From: Mycolicibacterium litorale
GTDB lineage: Bacteria; Actinomycetota; Actinomycetes; Mycobacteriales; Mycobacteriaceae
Length of the DNA stretch: 64,000 bases
Assembly (NCBI RefSeq): GCF_014218295.1
Contig: NZ_AP023287.1
Location: 1,984,001-2,048,000 of the forward strand
Reading direction: 5' to 3'
Numbering within the stretch: position 1 is the stretch's first letter; each line of letters opens with the position of its first letter. The position numbers were made by a program, and so were the translations under genes. This document shows, piece after piece, positions 52,469 through 60,570 of the stretch. The notes below the pieces were generated by a model that was not told the DNA's origin, ran no database searches, and saw only the letters and a program-made list of their open reading frames with translations.

Positions 52469-53437
52469 GTGTGGGCGTATCGGCTGGTGGCCCCGTACAC
52501 CTTCGAGAAGCGGCAACTGCCCGAACCGACGGCCCGAGGACTGGGCGACGGCCAGGTGCTGCTGCGGTTCCTGGCGGCGGGGATCTGTGGGAGCGATCTG
52601 CCCGGATTCCGCGGTGCCAAGGGGCGGCTACCCGGCGACACCGGGGCCAGCGCCGCCGAGATGGACGGCTTTCCCGTCCACGAGATCACCGGTGAGGTGG
52701 TGGCGAGCAGGCATCCGGCGCACCAGCCGGGGGACCGGGTGGTCGGATGGGCCTCGGGGTTCGACGGTCTGATGCAGTTCGTCGTGGCCGACGGCGAAGG
52801 GCTGGGCTCCTACGATGCCGCGCTGGCGCCACACCGCGCCGTCGCACTGCAGCCGCTGGCCTGCGTGCTCTACGCGGTCGAACAACTGCCCGACCTCAGC
52901 GGCCGCCACGTGGCGGTCATCGGTCAGGGGTCGATCGGTGTGCTGTTCTCCTATGTCGCGAAAACCGCGGGCGCCCGGCGGGTTACGGGCGTCGATCCGA
53001 TCGACCGCAGCGCGTTCGGGACGGCATTCGGCGTCGACACCGCCGTCCGGGCGTCCAGTGACCGATGGGTCAGTCATCTGGGCGCCGAGGACCGGCCGGA
53101 TGTGGTGGTCGAAGCCGTCGGCCACCAGGTGGCCACCCTCAACCACGCGATCGAGGCCGTCGCGCCCGGCGGTACGGTCTTCTACTTCGGTGTTGCCGAC
53201 GACGACACCTACCCGATCAGCATGCGGCTGATGCTTCGTAACAACCTGACGCTCAAATCCGGTGTCACACTGGAGCGTAGGCGCATGCTCGCGCGGGCTG
53301 GCGACTTCGCACGCGACCATCCCGACCTCCTGCCCACCTACGTGACCCACACGTTCGGCGTCGACGAGGTGCAGGCGGCCTTCGAACTGGCATCCCGGCC
53401 GACCCCCTGCCGGGTCAAGATCGCGATCACCGCATGA
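52469..53437 (+). CDS. Zinc-dependent alcohol dehydrogenase (MDR superfamily)
   Basis: A 322-residue medium-chain dehydrogenase. Catalytic zinc ligands are likely Cys in AAGICGSDLPGF, His-Glu in FPVHEITGEVV and Cys in QPLACVLYAVE. The cofactor motif is HVAVIGQGSIGVLF, and the Asp after TGVDP suggests NAD. The four-Cys structural zinc loop is missing. It starts 1 nt after the P450 stop and its end overlaps the aldolase start (ATGA). Oxidation of the P450-made alcohol to a ketone is the natural reading. Confidence 0.88.
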   Translation: MWAYRLVAPYTFEKRQLPEPTARGLGDGQVLLRFLAAGICGSDLPGFRGAKGRLPGDTGASAAEMDGFPVHEITGEVVASRHPAHQPGDRVVGWASGFDGLMQFVVADGEGLGSYDAALAPHRAVALQPLACVLYAVEQLPDLSGRHVAVIGQGSIGVLFSYVAKTAGARRVTGVDPIDRSAFGTAFGVDTAVRASSDRWVSHLGAEDRPDVVVEAVGHQVATLNHAIEAVAPGGTVFYFGVADDDTYPISMRLMLRNNLTLKSGVTLERRRMLARAGDFARDHPDLLPTYVTHTFGVDEVQAAFELASRPTPCRVKIAITA

Positions 53438-54225
53438 GCGCCCGCGGCCCACTGCGTGACGTGCTCGACGGGGGCGCGCCGGTCTTCGGCGGGTGGGTGG
53501 TCGGCCCGACCGTCATCGGACCCGAGGAGTTCGCGGCCGCCGGCTACGACTACGTCGGCATCGACCTGCAGCACGGGTACCTCGACGACGCCGATGCCGC
53601 GCTACTGCTGCGCCGACTCGAGCACGTACCCGTCGCCACCGTCGTGCGACTGCCCACCGCCCACGCCGCACCGATCGGCCGCGTGCTCGACGCCGGCGCC
53701 GACGCGGTGGTCGTCGCGATGGTCGAGTCGGCCGACGAGGCGGCGGCCGCGGTCGCAGCCACCCGGTATCCGCCGGCCGGGATACGCAGCTTCGGACCGC
53801 TGCGGGCGAGTCTCGGCCACGATCCGGCCGAACTGGAGGACAGGGTCGGCGTGTTCGCGATGGTCGAGACCGTTCGGGGAGTCGCCCACCTCGCGGAGAT
53901 CTGCGCGGTACCGGGCCTGAGCGGGTTGTACGCCGGGCCCGCCGACCTGGCCGTCTCGATGGGATACGAGCCGGCGTCCGCATGGCGCCGGGAGGAGGTG
54001 TGCGCCGCCATGGCCGAGATCGTCACCGCGGCGCACACCGCCGGTCTGGTGGCCGGGGTGCACGCAGGCACGGGTGCCGCCGGACGCCAGGCGGCGCATC
54101 TCGGTTTCAGGATGATCACCCTCGCATCGGAATCACAGGCTCTGCGGCGCGGTGCGCAGATGCACCTGGCCGAGGCGAGAGCCACCGCACCACCCGACAC
54201 GTCGACGGACGGGGGATACCGGTGA
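53434..54225 (+). CDS. HpcH/HpaI-family aldolase
   Basis: A 263-residue class II (metal-dependent) aldolase. YDYVGIDLQHGYLDDADAAL, VVRLPTAHAAPIGRVLDAGA and FAMVETVRGVAHLAEICAVP (the Glu is a metal ligand) match 2-keto-3-deoxy-type/4-hydroxy-2-oxo aldolases; GLYAGPADLAVSMG is the oxoacid-binding stretch. In the usual QHGxxD segment, His-Gly is present. It would split a late ring-cleavage product into pyruvate or another oxoacid plus an aldehyde. It overlaps both neighbours by 4 nt. Confidence 0.88.
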   Translation: MSARGPLRDVLDGGAPVFGGWVVGPTVIGPEEFAAAGYDYVGIDLQHGYLDDADAALLLRRLEHVPVATVVRLPTAHAAPIGRVLDAGADAVVVAMVESADEAAAAVAATRYPPAGIRSFGPLRASLGHDPAELEDRVGVFAMVETVRGVAHLAEICAVPGLSGLYAGPADLAVSMGYEPASAWRREEVCAAMAEIVTAAHTAGLVAGVHAGTGAAGRQAAHLGFRMITLASESQALRRGAQMHLAEARATAPPDTSTDGGYR

Positions 54226-54944
54226 GCCGGGTGGCGCTGGTGACGGGTGCGGCGCGCGGACAGGGCGCGGCGATCGTCGCGCGGTTGCACGCCGACGGCT
54301 TCCGGGTGGCCGCCTGCGACGTCCGGTTCGACGAACTGCGCAGCACCGTAGGAGATCTCGGCGACGCGGTGCTCCCGATCCGGATGGACGTCACCTCACC
54401 GCAGCAGTGGGCGGACGCGGTCCGCGACACCGTCGCGCGGTTCGGTGCGCTCACCACCCTGGTGAACAACGCGGGCATCCTGCACCGGGCCGCGATCGCC
54501 GACGAGACCCCGGCCGGCTTCGAGAGCAGTTGGCGCGTGAACTGTCTTGGACCGTTCCTCGGCATCCAGGCGGTGACGGAGCACCTGACCGGCGTCGACG
54601 GCGCGGCGATCGTCAACACCTGCAGCACAGGCGCGATCCGTCCGTTCCCGCACCATGCGGCGTACGGCTCCGCGAAGTGGGCGCTGCGCGGGCTGACCCA
54701 GGTGGCGGCCGCCGAACTCGCGTCGTCGGGGATCCGGGTCAACGCCGTGTTCCCCGGACCGGTGCAGACACCGATGCTCGACCCGCAGACGCAGAGCCGG
54801 CTCGCGGCCGCCGCGACGCTGGGCCGGATCGGCAGGCCGGGCGAGATCGCCGACGCGGTGGCGTTCCTGGTCTCGGAGCAGGCGTCGTTCATCACCGGTG
54901 CCGAACTCGTCGTCGACGGCGGCCAGACCCTGCAGATCGGATGA
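54222..54944 (+). CDS. Short-chain dehydrogenase/reductase
   Basis: A 240-residue classical SDR. Cofactor motif TGAARGQG, NNAG, catalytic Ser (NTCSTGAIRPF) and Y-x3-K (AAYGSAKWALRGL) are intact, and the end FITGAELVVDGGQT is typical. Asp in AACDVRFDEL after strand 2 favours NAD(H). It interconverts an alcohol and ketone of the pathway. Starts with GTGA overlap, ends with ATGA overlap. Confidence 0.92.
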   Translation: MSRVALVTGAARGQGAAIVARLHADGFRVAACDVRFDELRSTVGDLGDAVLPIRMDVTSPQQWADAVRDTVARFGALTTLVNNAGILHRAAIADETPAGFESSWRVNCLGPFLGIQAVTEHLTGVDGAAIVNTCSTGAIRPFPHHAAYGSAKWALRGLTQVAAAELASSGIRVNAVFPGPVQTPMLDPQTQSRLAAAATLGRIGRPGEIADAVAFLVSEQASFITGAELVVDGGQTLQIG

Positions 54945-56455
54945 GTGCGTTGGCCGAATCGTTGTCCGTGGCGGTCATCGGCGCCGGTCCCGGCGGGCTC
55001 GCGCTGGGGATCTTCCTGAAGAAGGCCGGATTCGAGGACTTCACGATCTTCGACCGGGAGGACGGCGTCGGCGGGACCTGGCGCATCAACACCTATCCGG
55101 GCCTGGCCTGTGACGTGAAATCGCACCTGTACTCGTACTCGTTCGACCTCAACCCGAACTGGTCGCGGTTGTGGTCGGGGCAGCCGGAGATCCTCGAGTA
55201 CTTCGAGACATGCGCACGCCGCCATCACCTCGGCGCCCACCTGAGGCTGCGGACCGAGATCGTCTCCGCCCGTTGGGACGGCGCGTCGCGGCAGTGGGAC
55301 CTGCGCACCGCCCACGGGCAGCGGTACCGCTTCGACGTCGTGGTCTCCGCGGTCGGGATGTTCACCCGACCGGTCATGCCGGACCTGGTCGAGGAGGAGC
55401 CGTTCACCGGTGTGGTGATGCACACCGCGCGGTGGGACCATTCGGTGGACCTGACAGGTCTCAAGGTGGCGGTGCTGGGAACCGGTTCGACTGCGGCGCA
55501 ACTGCTTCCGGAGGTCGCCAAGGTCGCGGCCACGGTGTACTCGGTGCAGCGGTCGCCGACCTGGATTCTGCCCAAGCCGGACCGTCCGTACAGCGACCGC
55601 GAGAAGTGGCTGTTCGCCCACGTCCCCCTGGCCAGACGCGTCTACCGCGCGCGGCTGTGGCTGCGCAGCGAGCGCAACATCTCGGTCATCGAGCACGGCA
55701 GCGACAAGACCCGGGAGTTCACGGACATCGCCACCCGGGTCCTGGAGGCGACGGTGGCCGACCAGCAGTTGCGGCGCGCACTGACCCCCACGCACCCGTT
55801 CGGGTGCAAGCGACTGGTGTTCGCCACCGACTACCTGCAGACGCTCACCCACCCGCATGTCCAGGTCGTGTCCAGCGCCGCCCGCGCCCTTCGCGCTCGG
55901 TCACTGGTGACCGAGGACGGGACCGAACTCGACGTCGACGTGGTGCTGTGTGCCACCGGTTACGCCGCCGCCGACTACCTCGGCCAGATCGAGGTGGTCG
56001 GCGAAGACGGTGCCCTGCGGGAGAAGTGGCGTGGCGGCGCGTACGCCTACCTGGGGATGACGGTCCCCGGATTCCCGAACTTCTTCATGCTCTACGGCCC
56101 GAACACCAACGTCGGGTCCAACAGCGTCATCTTCATCCTGGAAGCACAGGCCCGTTACATCGTGCGGGCGCTCACACACATGCGGCGCAGGGGCCGATCG
56201 TATCTCGCGGTGCGGCCGCAGACCATGGTCGACTACCTCGCCAAGATCGACCGGTGGATGGTGGGGACCGTCTGGACCACTCGGTGCAGCAACTACTTTC
56301 GCGCCGCCAACGGCCGTGTGGTCACCCAGTGGCCGCGCAGTGCCCGCGCGTTCTGGTCGATGACGCGGCGGTTCCGTGCCGCGGACTACACCTTCGACCC
56401 ACCCGCACACCTGCCGCCGATCGACGTGCATTCCCACCCGACGGCGGACCGATGA
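54941..56455 (+). CDS. Flavin-containing Baeyer-Villiger-type monooxygenase
   Basis: A 504-residue class B flavoprotein monooxygenase. FAD motif VIGAGPGGLALG near the N-terminus, NADPH motif VLGTGSTAAQLLPE in the middle, and between them FTGVVMHTARWD, which fits the Baeyer-Villiger fingerprint F-x-G-x3-H-x3-W-(P/D). GVGGTWRINTYPGLACDVKS is the usual Trp-rich block. Expected reaction: a ketone plus O2 and NADPH gives an ester or lactone. With an upstream P450 and dehydrogenase and a downstream esterase, this is the classic route for opening alicyclic rings. ATGA overlaps at both ends. Confidence 0.92.
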   Translation: MSALAESLSVAVIGAGPGGLALGIFLKKAGFEDFTIFDREDGVGGTWRINTYPGLACDVKSHLYSYSFDLNPNWSRLWSGQPEILEYFETCARRHHLGAHLRLRTEIVSARWDGASRQWDLRTAHGQRYRFDVVVSAVGMFTRPVMPDLVEEEPFTGVVMHTARWDHSVDLTGLKVAVLGTGSTAAQLLPEVAKVAATVYSVQRSPTWILPKPDRPYSDREKWLFAHVPLARRVYRARLWLRSERNISVIEHGSDKTREFTDIATRVLEATVADQQLRRALTPTHPFGCKRLVFATDYLQTLTHPHVQVVSSAARALRARSLVTEDGTELDVDVVLCATGYAAADYLGQIEVVGEDGALREKWRGGAYAYLGMTVPGFPNFFMLYGPNTNVGSNSVIFILEAQARYIVRALTHMRRRGRSYLAVRPQTMVDYLAKIDRWMVGTVWTTRCSNYFRAANGRVVTQWPRSARAFWSMTRRFRAADYTFDPPAHLPPIDVHSHPTADR

Positions 56456-56871
56456 CCCACGACACGAGGAGCACACCACCCATGACGATCCCCGGTCCGC
56501 ACATCTCACGCCGTATCCAAGGTGTCATGGGCGCGCTCATGCTGCTCGTCGGAGTCGTCGGCACGGTGACACCGCGACGGTTGAGCACCGCGTCGGCACC
56601 ACCTGCGGGTGCGGACGCTGCCGCGCAACGGGACCACCTGACCCAGATGTACTCGATGCGGGAAGCCGCGCTGGGGACGATCCTGCTCAGCGGCGCGGGC
56701 GTTGAGGCGGTGCTGGGCGCCACGATCGGCCTCACCGCCGTGGAGGTGGCCACCGCCCTGCGGTCGCCCGCGCTGGATCGGCGGGCCCGGATCACCACGG
56801 TGCTCAGCGCGTCCGTGTTCGGGGCGGCCGCGGCGTATGCGCTGAGCGGAGCGAGAACCAAGGTCCGTTGA
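56452..56871 (+). CDS. Small membrane protein of the monooxygenase operon
   Basis: A 139-residue protein with three or four hydrophobic helices: GVMGALMLLVGVVGTVTPRR, REAALGTILLSGAGVEAVLG (with TIGLTAVEVATAL) and VLSASVFGAAAAYALSG. It has no family I recognise; the first ten residues are polar, and a start at ATG 56482, preceded by GAGGAG, is possible. It sits between the monooxygenase and esterase genes with 4-nt overlaps on both sides (start ATGA, stop TTGA). A transport or membrane-docking role for the pathway is only a guess. Confidence 0.7.
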   Translation: MTHDTRSTPPMTIPGPHISRRIQGVMGALMLLVGVVGTVTPRRLSTASAPPAGADAAAQRDHLTQMYSMREAALGTILLSGAGVEAVLGATIGLTAVEVATALRSPALDRRARITTVLSASVFGAAAAYALSGARTKVR

Positions 56872-57791
56872 CCCCCACCCAGGACGTCGAGTCGCGGCTG
56901 CACCCCGCGCTGAGGCGGTTCGCCGCGGCCCGCACCGACCTGTCGCCGGGAAACCTCGGCTTCGTGCGGGAATCGCTCGACGACCGGCGACGCGAGAGTG
57001 CGGCGGCGCTCGACGTGGCCGGTGTCGAGATCACCGAGGATCGGGCACGGTCCGGGCGGTCCGCGGTGGGCGTGCGGGTCTACCGCGGCGGAGCCGGCCC
57101 GGCGCCCGCGGTGGTGTACTGCCATTCCGGCGCCTTCGTGCTGGGCAACCTCGACACCGATCACCTGCAGTGCGTGCAGTTCGCCCGGCGCGCCGAGTGC
57201 ACCGTCGTCTCCGTCGACTACCGGCTGGCGCCCGAACACCCGTATCCCGCCGCCGTCGAGGACGTGATGACCGCGCTGCGCTGGGTCGCCGCGAAATCAG
57301 CCCTCCTGCAGGTGGATCCGTCGCGTATCGCGGTCGCCGGCAGCAGCGCCGGCGCGGCACTGGCGGCGCTGTCGGCTCAGGCGGCCGCCACGGGGTCCGC
57401 GCCGCCCGTGGTGTTCCAGCTTCTGCACCAACCCGTCCTGGACGACCGGCCGACTCCCTCGCGCCACGAGTTCACCACGACCCCGGGGTTCGACGGCGCC
57501 GCCGTCGAGCAGATGTGGCGTCACTACCGTCCCGCGGACGGCGCGGTGCCTGCCCGCAGCACCGGCCTCACGGGTCTGCCGCCCGCATTCCTCAGCTGCT
57601 CCGAACTCGACCCGTTACGCGACGAAGCCCTCGACTATGCACGGCGCCTGCTCGCCGCCGGCGTGTCGACCGAACTCCACCTGTTCTCGGGCACATGCCA
57701 CGGGTTCGACTCGCTGCTGCCGGATTGGGACACCAGCCGACGGCTTTTCGACCTGCAGACGGCCGCGCTGAGGCGGGCGCTCCACGACTGA
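56868..57791 (+). CDS. Alpha/beta-hydrolase, hormone-sensitive-lipase (HSL) family esterase
   Basis: A 307-residue esterase. The oxyanion segment YCHSGAFVLGN replaces the usual HGGGF with HSGAF; nucleophile Ser is in AGSSAGAALAAL, Asp in CSELDPLRDEAL and His in GTCHGFDSLLP. VVSVDYRLAPEHPYPAAVED is the family signature. TTG start overlaps the previous stop (TTGA). It is the last gene of the operon and would hydrolyse the ester made by the Baeyer-Villiger enzyme. Confidence 0.88.
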   Translation: MTPTQDVESRLHPALRRFAAARTDLSPGNLGFVRESLDDRRRESAAALDVAGVEITEDRARSGRSAVGVRVYRGGAGPAPAVVYCHSGAFVLGNLDTDHLQCVQFARRAECTVVSVDYRLAPEHPYPAAVEDVMTALRWVAAKSALLQVDPSRIAVAGSSAGAALAALSAQAAATGSAPPVVFQLLHQPVLDDRPTPSRHEFTTTPGFDGAAVEQMWRHYRPADGAVPARSTGLTGLPPAFLSCSELDPLRDEALDYARRLLAAGVSTELHLFSGTCHGFDSLLPDWDTSRRLFDLQTAALRRALHD

Positions 57792-57795
57792 CCGG

Positions 57796-58278
57796 TCAGG
57801 CCGAGACGCGCTGGGCGTCGAGTTCCCGGGCGACCGCGGCGTGGTAGCGGTCGATGTTGGCCGGATTGACGATCCTGAAGAAGCCGTCCGGCATCGGCGA
57901 ATCCTTCGGCGCCTCGATCGTCATCGTCCTGCGGAACAGGGTCACGTCCGCACCGGGCCGGGTGAACTGGTACTCGACGGTGATGCGACCGTCCATGCCG
58001 CCGTTGCCGTCACGGTCGTGTCCGAGACGCCCCACGGAGGTGAACACCCACAGGCGCGGGCGGACCGCCATCGCGAGTTGCCACGTGAAGATCCTCTCGC
58101 TGTCGGCGCCGCCCTCCTCCCACATGTCGCCGACCTGTAGCGGCAGACTGTCGAGGCGGCCGACGTAGCTACTCCCCGGATAGGTCCTGGTCCAGTTGCC
58201 GGGGTTGGTGACGAAGTCGTAGACGACCTCGGGCGCATGACGGAACGCGGTGTCCGAGCTGGTCGTGACGATGCCCAA
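57796..58278 (-). CDS. SRPBCC (START-like) ligand-binding domain protein
   Basis: A 160-residue SRPBCC protein: TAFRHAPEVVYDFVTNPGNW at the start, a beta-rich middle and EAPKDSPMPDGFFRIVNPAN in the last helix. The fold has a deep hydrophobic cavity and serves ring hydroxylases, cyclases or lipid carriers. The start is a TTG at 58278 with GGGGAAGG 7 nt upstream; no ATG or GTG fits. It converges on the esterase gene (5 bp gap) and shares element 5 with the divergent acyl-CoA dehydrogenase, with a leader of about 50 nt. Confidence 0.82.
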   Translation of the reverse strand: MGIVTTSSDTAFRHAPEVVYDFVTNPGNWTRTYPGSSYVGRLDSLPLQVGDMWEEGGADSERIFTWQLAMAVRPRLWVFTSVGRLGHDRDGNGGMDGRITVEYQFTRPGADVTLFRRTMTIEAPKDSPMPDGFFRIVNPANIDRYHAAVARELDAQRVSA

Positions 58279-58329
58279 CGGCGTGCCTTCCCCGTGCGGC
58301 GCCCACAGCGGCGCGACGTCCTCCTCACC

Positions 58330-58358
58330 TTTACAGACAGCCGCCGCAATGTCACGCT
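58330..58358. promoter_or_regulatory. Island regulatory element 5, shared divergent promoter
   Basis: TTTACA (58330-58335), N14, TGTCACGCT (58350-58358), then 6 nt to the ATG of the acyl-CoA dehydrogenase. The minus-strand end is TGTAAAGGT, facing the SRPBCC gene. Confidence 0.75.
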
Positions 58359-58364
58359 CAGGAC

Positions 58365-59543
58365 ATGGACTTCTCCGTCGTCGACCTGTCCGACGAAGAC
58401 CGGGCCTTCCAGCGTGAGCTCCGGGGGTTCCTGGGTGCGGTGGTGACCGACGAGGTGCTCGCCCGCGACCGGGCGACGGGGGAGAACTTCGACGAGAGCG
58501 TCCATCTGGCGCTCGGCGACGCGGGTTACCTCGCCGCCGACTACCGCAGCGAGGCCGAGGGTGGCTTCTCCGCGGTCCGCAGGCGCATCTGGGAACTCGA
58601 GATCGGCCGGGCGCACACGCCCTGGTTCCACTGGGGTACCACCGCGATGGTGGCGCACACGGTCGAGCGGTTCGGCTCGCCGGAACTGCGGGACGAAGTG
58701 CTCCCCGGCGTCGTCTCCGGCCGGCTGCGACTGTGTCTGGGCTACACCGAACCGGAAGGCGGCTCCGATGTGGCGACGTGCAAGACCAGGGCCGTGCGCG
58801 ACGGTGACGACTGGATCGTCAACGGCGCCAAGATGTTCACGTCGAACGCGCATAACGCGCACTACGTCTTCCTGATCGCCAACACCGACCCGGCCGCGCC
58901 CAAACACAAGAGCCTCACCATGTTCCTGCTGCCGCTCGATGCGCCGGGCGTGGAGATCCAGCCGCTGCGGACCGTCGACGGCGACCGCACCAACATCACC
59001 TACTACAGCGACGTCCGGATCGGCGACCGTTACCGCGTCGGTGACGTCAACGGAGGCTGGACGGTGTTGCGCGGTGCGTTGGACGCCGAACACGGCACGG
59101 TGCAGCGCGACGACGACGGACTGCAGAAGATCGCGGTGATGACCGAGCACATCACGCTGATGGCGGAGGCGGTGGACCGGATCGCCGCCCTCCTCGGCAC
59201 GCCCGACGCCGAGGGGCATCGACGCGTCGACGACGGCGCGGTCGCCCACCGGTTGGGCCGCGGGATCGCCCGGATGGAGGCGGCGATGAGCACCCCCGAG
59301 ATGTTCGGCCGAGTGGCGATCGCCCAGACCATGCGTGACGTCTCGCCGGATCTGATGGATCTGCTCGGCGCCGCCGGCGCACTGCCGACCGGCACACCCG
59401 GCGCCGCCGACGACGGTGGCGCGGAGTATGTGTTCCGGCTCGCCGGCCCGACCGGGATCTACGGCGGCACCCTCGAGGTCTTCCGCAACATGATCGCCCG
59501 ACACGCCCTCGGCCTCGCGCCGCCCGTCACAGCCGCGCGATGA
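58365..59543 (+). CDS. Acyl-CoA dehydrogenase (FadE type), island copy
   Basis: A 392-residue flavoenzyme. LGYTEPEGGSDVATCKTRAV and GDDWIVNGAKMFTSNAHNAH are the standard FAD/substrate blocks. At the C-terminus the common YEGT-x-E is YGGTLEVFRN, so the usual catalytic Glu is a Gly; some family members carry the base elsewhere, and some mycobacterial FadE proteins work as heteromers. It would introduce the 2,3-double bond in a CoA-activated intermediate. Leaderless ATG, 6 nt after CACGCT. Its end overlaps the convergent LLM gene by 17 nt. Confidence 0.9.
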   Translation: MDFSVVDLSDEDRAFQRELRGFLGAVVTDEVLARDRATGENFDESVHLALGDAGYLAADYRSEAEGGFSAVRRRIWELEIGRAHTPWFHWGTTAMVAHTVERFGSPELRDEVLPGVVSGRLRLCLGYTEPEGGSDVATCKTRAVRDGDDWIVNGAKMFTSNAHNAHYVFLIANTDPAAPKHKSLTMFLLPLDAPGVEIQPLRTVDGDRTNITYYSDVRIGDRYRVGDVNGGWTVLRGALDAEHGTVQRDDDGLQKIAVMTEHITLMAEAVDRIAALLGTPDAEGHRRVDDGAVAHRLGRGIARMEAAMSTPEMFGRVAIAQTMRDVSPDLMDLLGAAGALPTGTPGAADDGGAEYVFRLAGPTGIYGGTLEVFRNMIARHALGLAPPVTAAR

Positions 59544-60516
59544 CCTCGTCGGCGAGCAGGCCGAGGGTGCGGTCGGAGGCGCGGTCGTGAGTGAACAGAA
59601 CCACCTGCCTGAAACCCATGTCCGCCAGTTCGTGCAGCCGGTCCACGATCGCAGAGGCCGTGCCCACCAGGCCCCCGTCGGCCAACCCGAAACCCTCTGC
59701 GCCGAACCGTTTCTCGGCCAGCCGGCGCACGTCGGGCAGGGATGCGTCGTCCGGCGCCAGCGCCATCACGGCCTCGACCGACATCACGATCGTGTCGGGA
59801 TCGCGTCCCACGTCGGCGCAGATGCCGCGCAGCACGTCGACCTTGTGTCGCAGGTCGCCCAGCGCGTACGTGGGCACGTTCCAGACGTCGGCGTAGCGGG
59901 CGACCAGCGGCAGCGTGTACTTCTCGCCGACCCCGCCCACCACGATCGGCGGCCGGGTGCCCCCATCCGGCGCGGGTGTCATCGGCAGGTCCCGGACGCG
60001 GTAGTGCCTGCCCTGAACGTCGACGGTCCCCGTGGTGAACGCCTGAGCGACGATCTCCAGCGTCTCGGCCAGTCGCTGCGATCGTGCGGCGGACGAACCC
60101 CAATCCAGGCCGGCCCGCCGGTGTTCGTCCTCGATCGAACCGCTGCCGATGCCGAACTGGAAGCGGCCGCCACAGATGTGATCGAGCGTGGTCGCCATCT
60201 TGGCCAGCACGGCCGGATGCCGGAACTGGTTGCACAGCACCATGTGTCCCACCCGCAGCCGCTCGGTCCGCGCCAGCAGCGCCGTCGCCAGAGTCCACGC
60301 CTCCATCGACGGGTACTGCGGCGCACCGGGTCCGTACAGGTGGTCGTAGAGCCACAGCGATCCGATTCCGAGCGCTTCGCACCGCATGGCTCGGTCCAGC
60401 ATGTCCCGGTAGGTGAACCCGATCTGAGGTACGTAGACACCGACGTCCAGATCCGACACCGTCGCTCCCGCCTCGGCGAAAGTAGGCTTCGCCGTCGACG
60501 AGAATCGTATTCTCAT
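59527..60516 (-). CDS. LLM-class F420-dependent oxidoreductase
   Basis: A 329-residue (or 310-residue, from GTG 60459) TIM-barrel enzyme: DVGVYVPQIGFTYRDMLDRA, SLWLYDHLYGP, GGRFQFGIGSGSIEDEHRRA and IVVGGVGEKYTLPLVARYAD. It resembles the mycobacterial F420-dependent dehydrogenases and monooxygenases. ATG 60516 gives a 19-residue extension unlike the family and lies at the edge of the palindrome GAGAATCGTATTCTC (60500-60514), so the shorter start may be right. Divergent from a second LLM gene 54 bp away. Confidence 0.85.
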   Translation of the reverse strand: MRIRFSSTAKPTFAEAGATVSDLDVGVYVPQIGFTYRDMLDRAMRCEALGIGSLWLYDHLYGPGAPQYPSMEAWTLATALLARTERLRVGHMVLCNQFRHPAVLAKMATTLDHICGGRFQFGIGSGSIEDEHRRAGLDWGSSAARSQRLAETLEIVAQAFTTGTVDVQGRHYRVRDLPMTPAPDGGTRPPIVVGGVGEKYTLPLVARYADVWNVPTYALGDLRHKVDVLRGICADVGRDPDTIVMSVEAVMALAPDDASLPDVRRLAEKRFGAEGFGLADGGLVGTASAIVDRLHELADMGFRQVVLFTHDRASDRTLGLLADEVIARL

Positions 60517-60570
60517 GGCCGGGCCGGCACAACGACGCGGCGGCCCGCCCGCCGAGGCGAGGAGCGCGCA

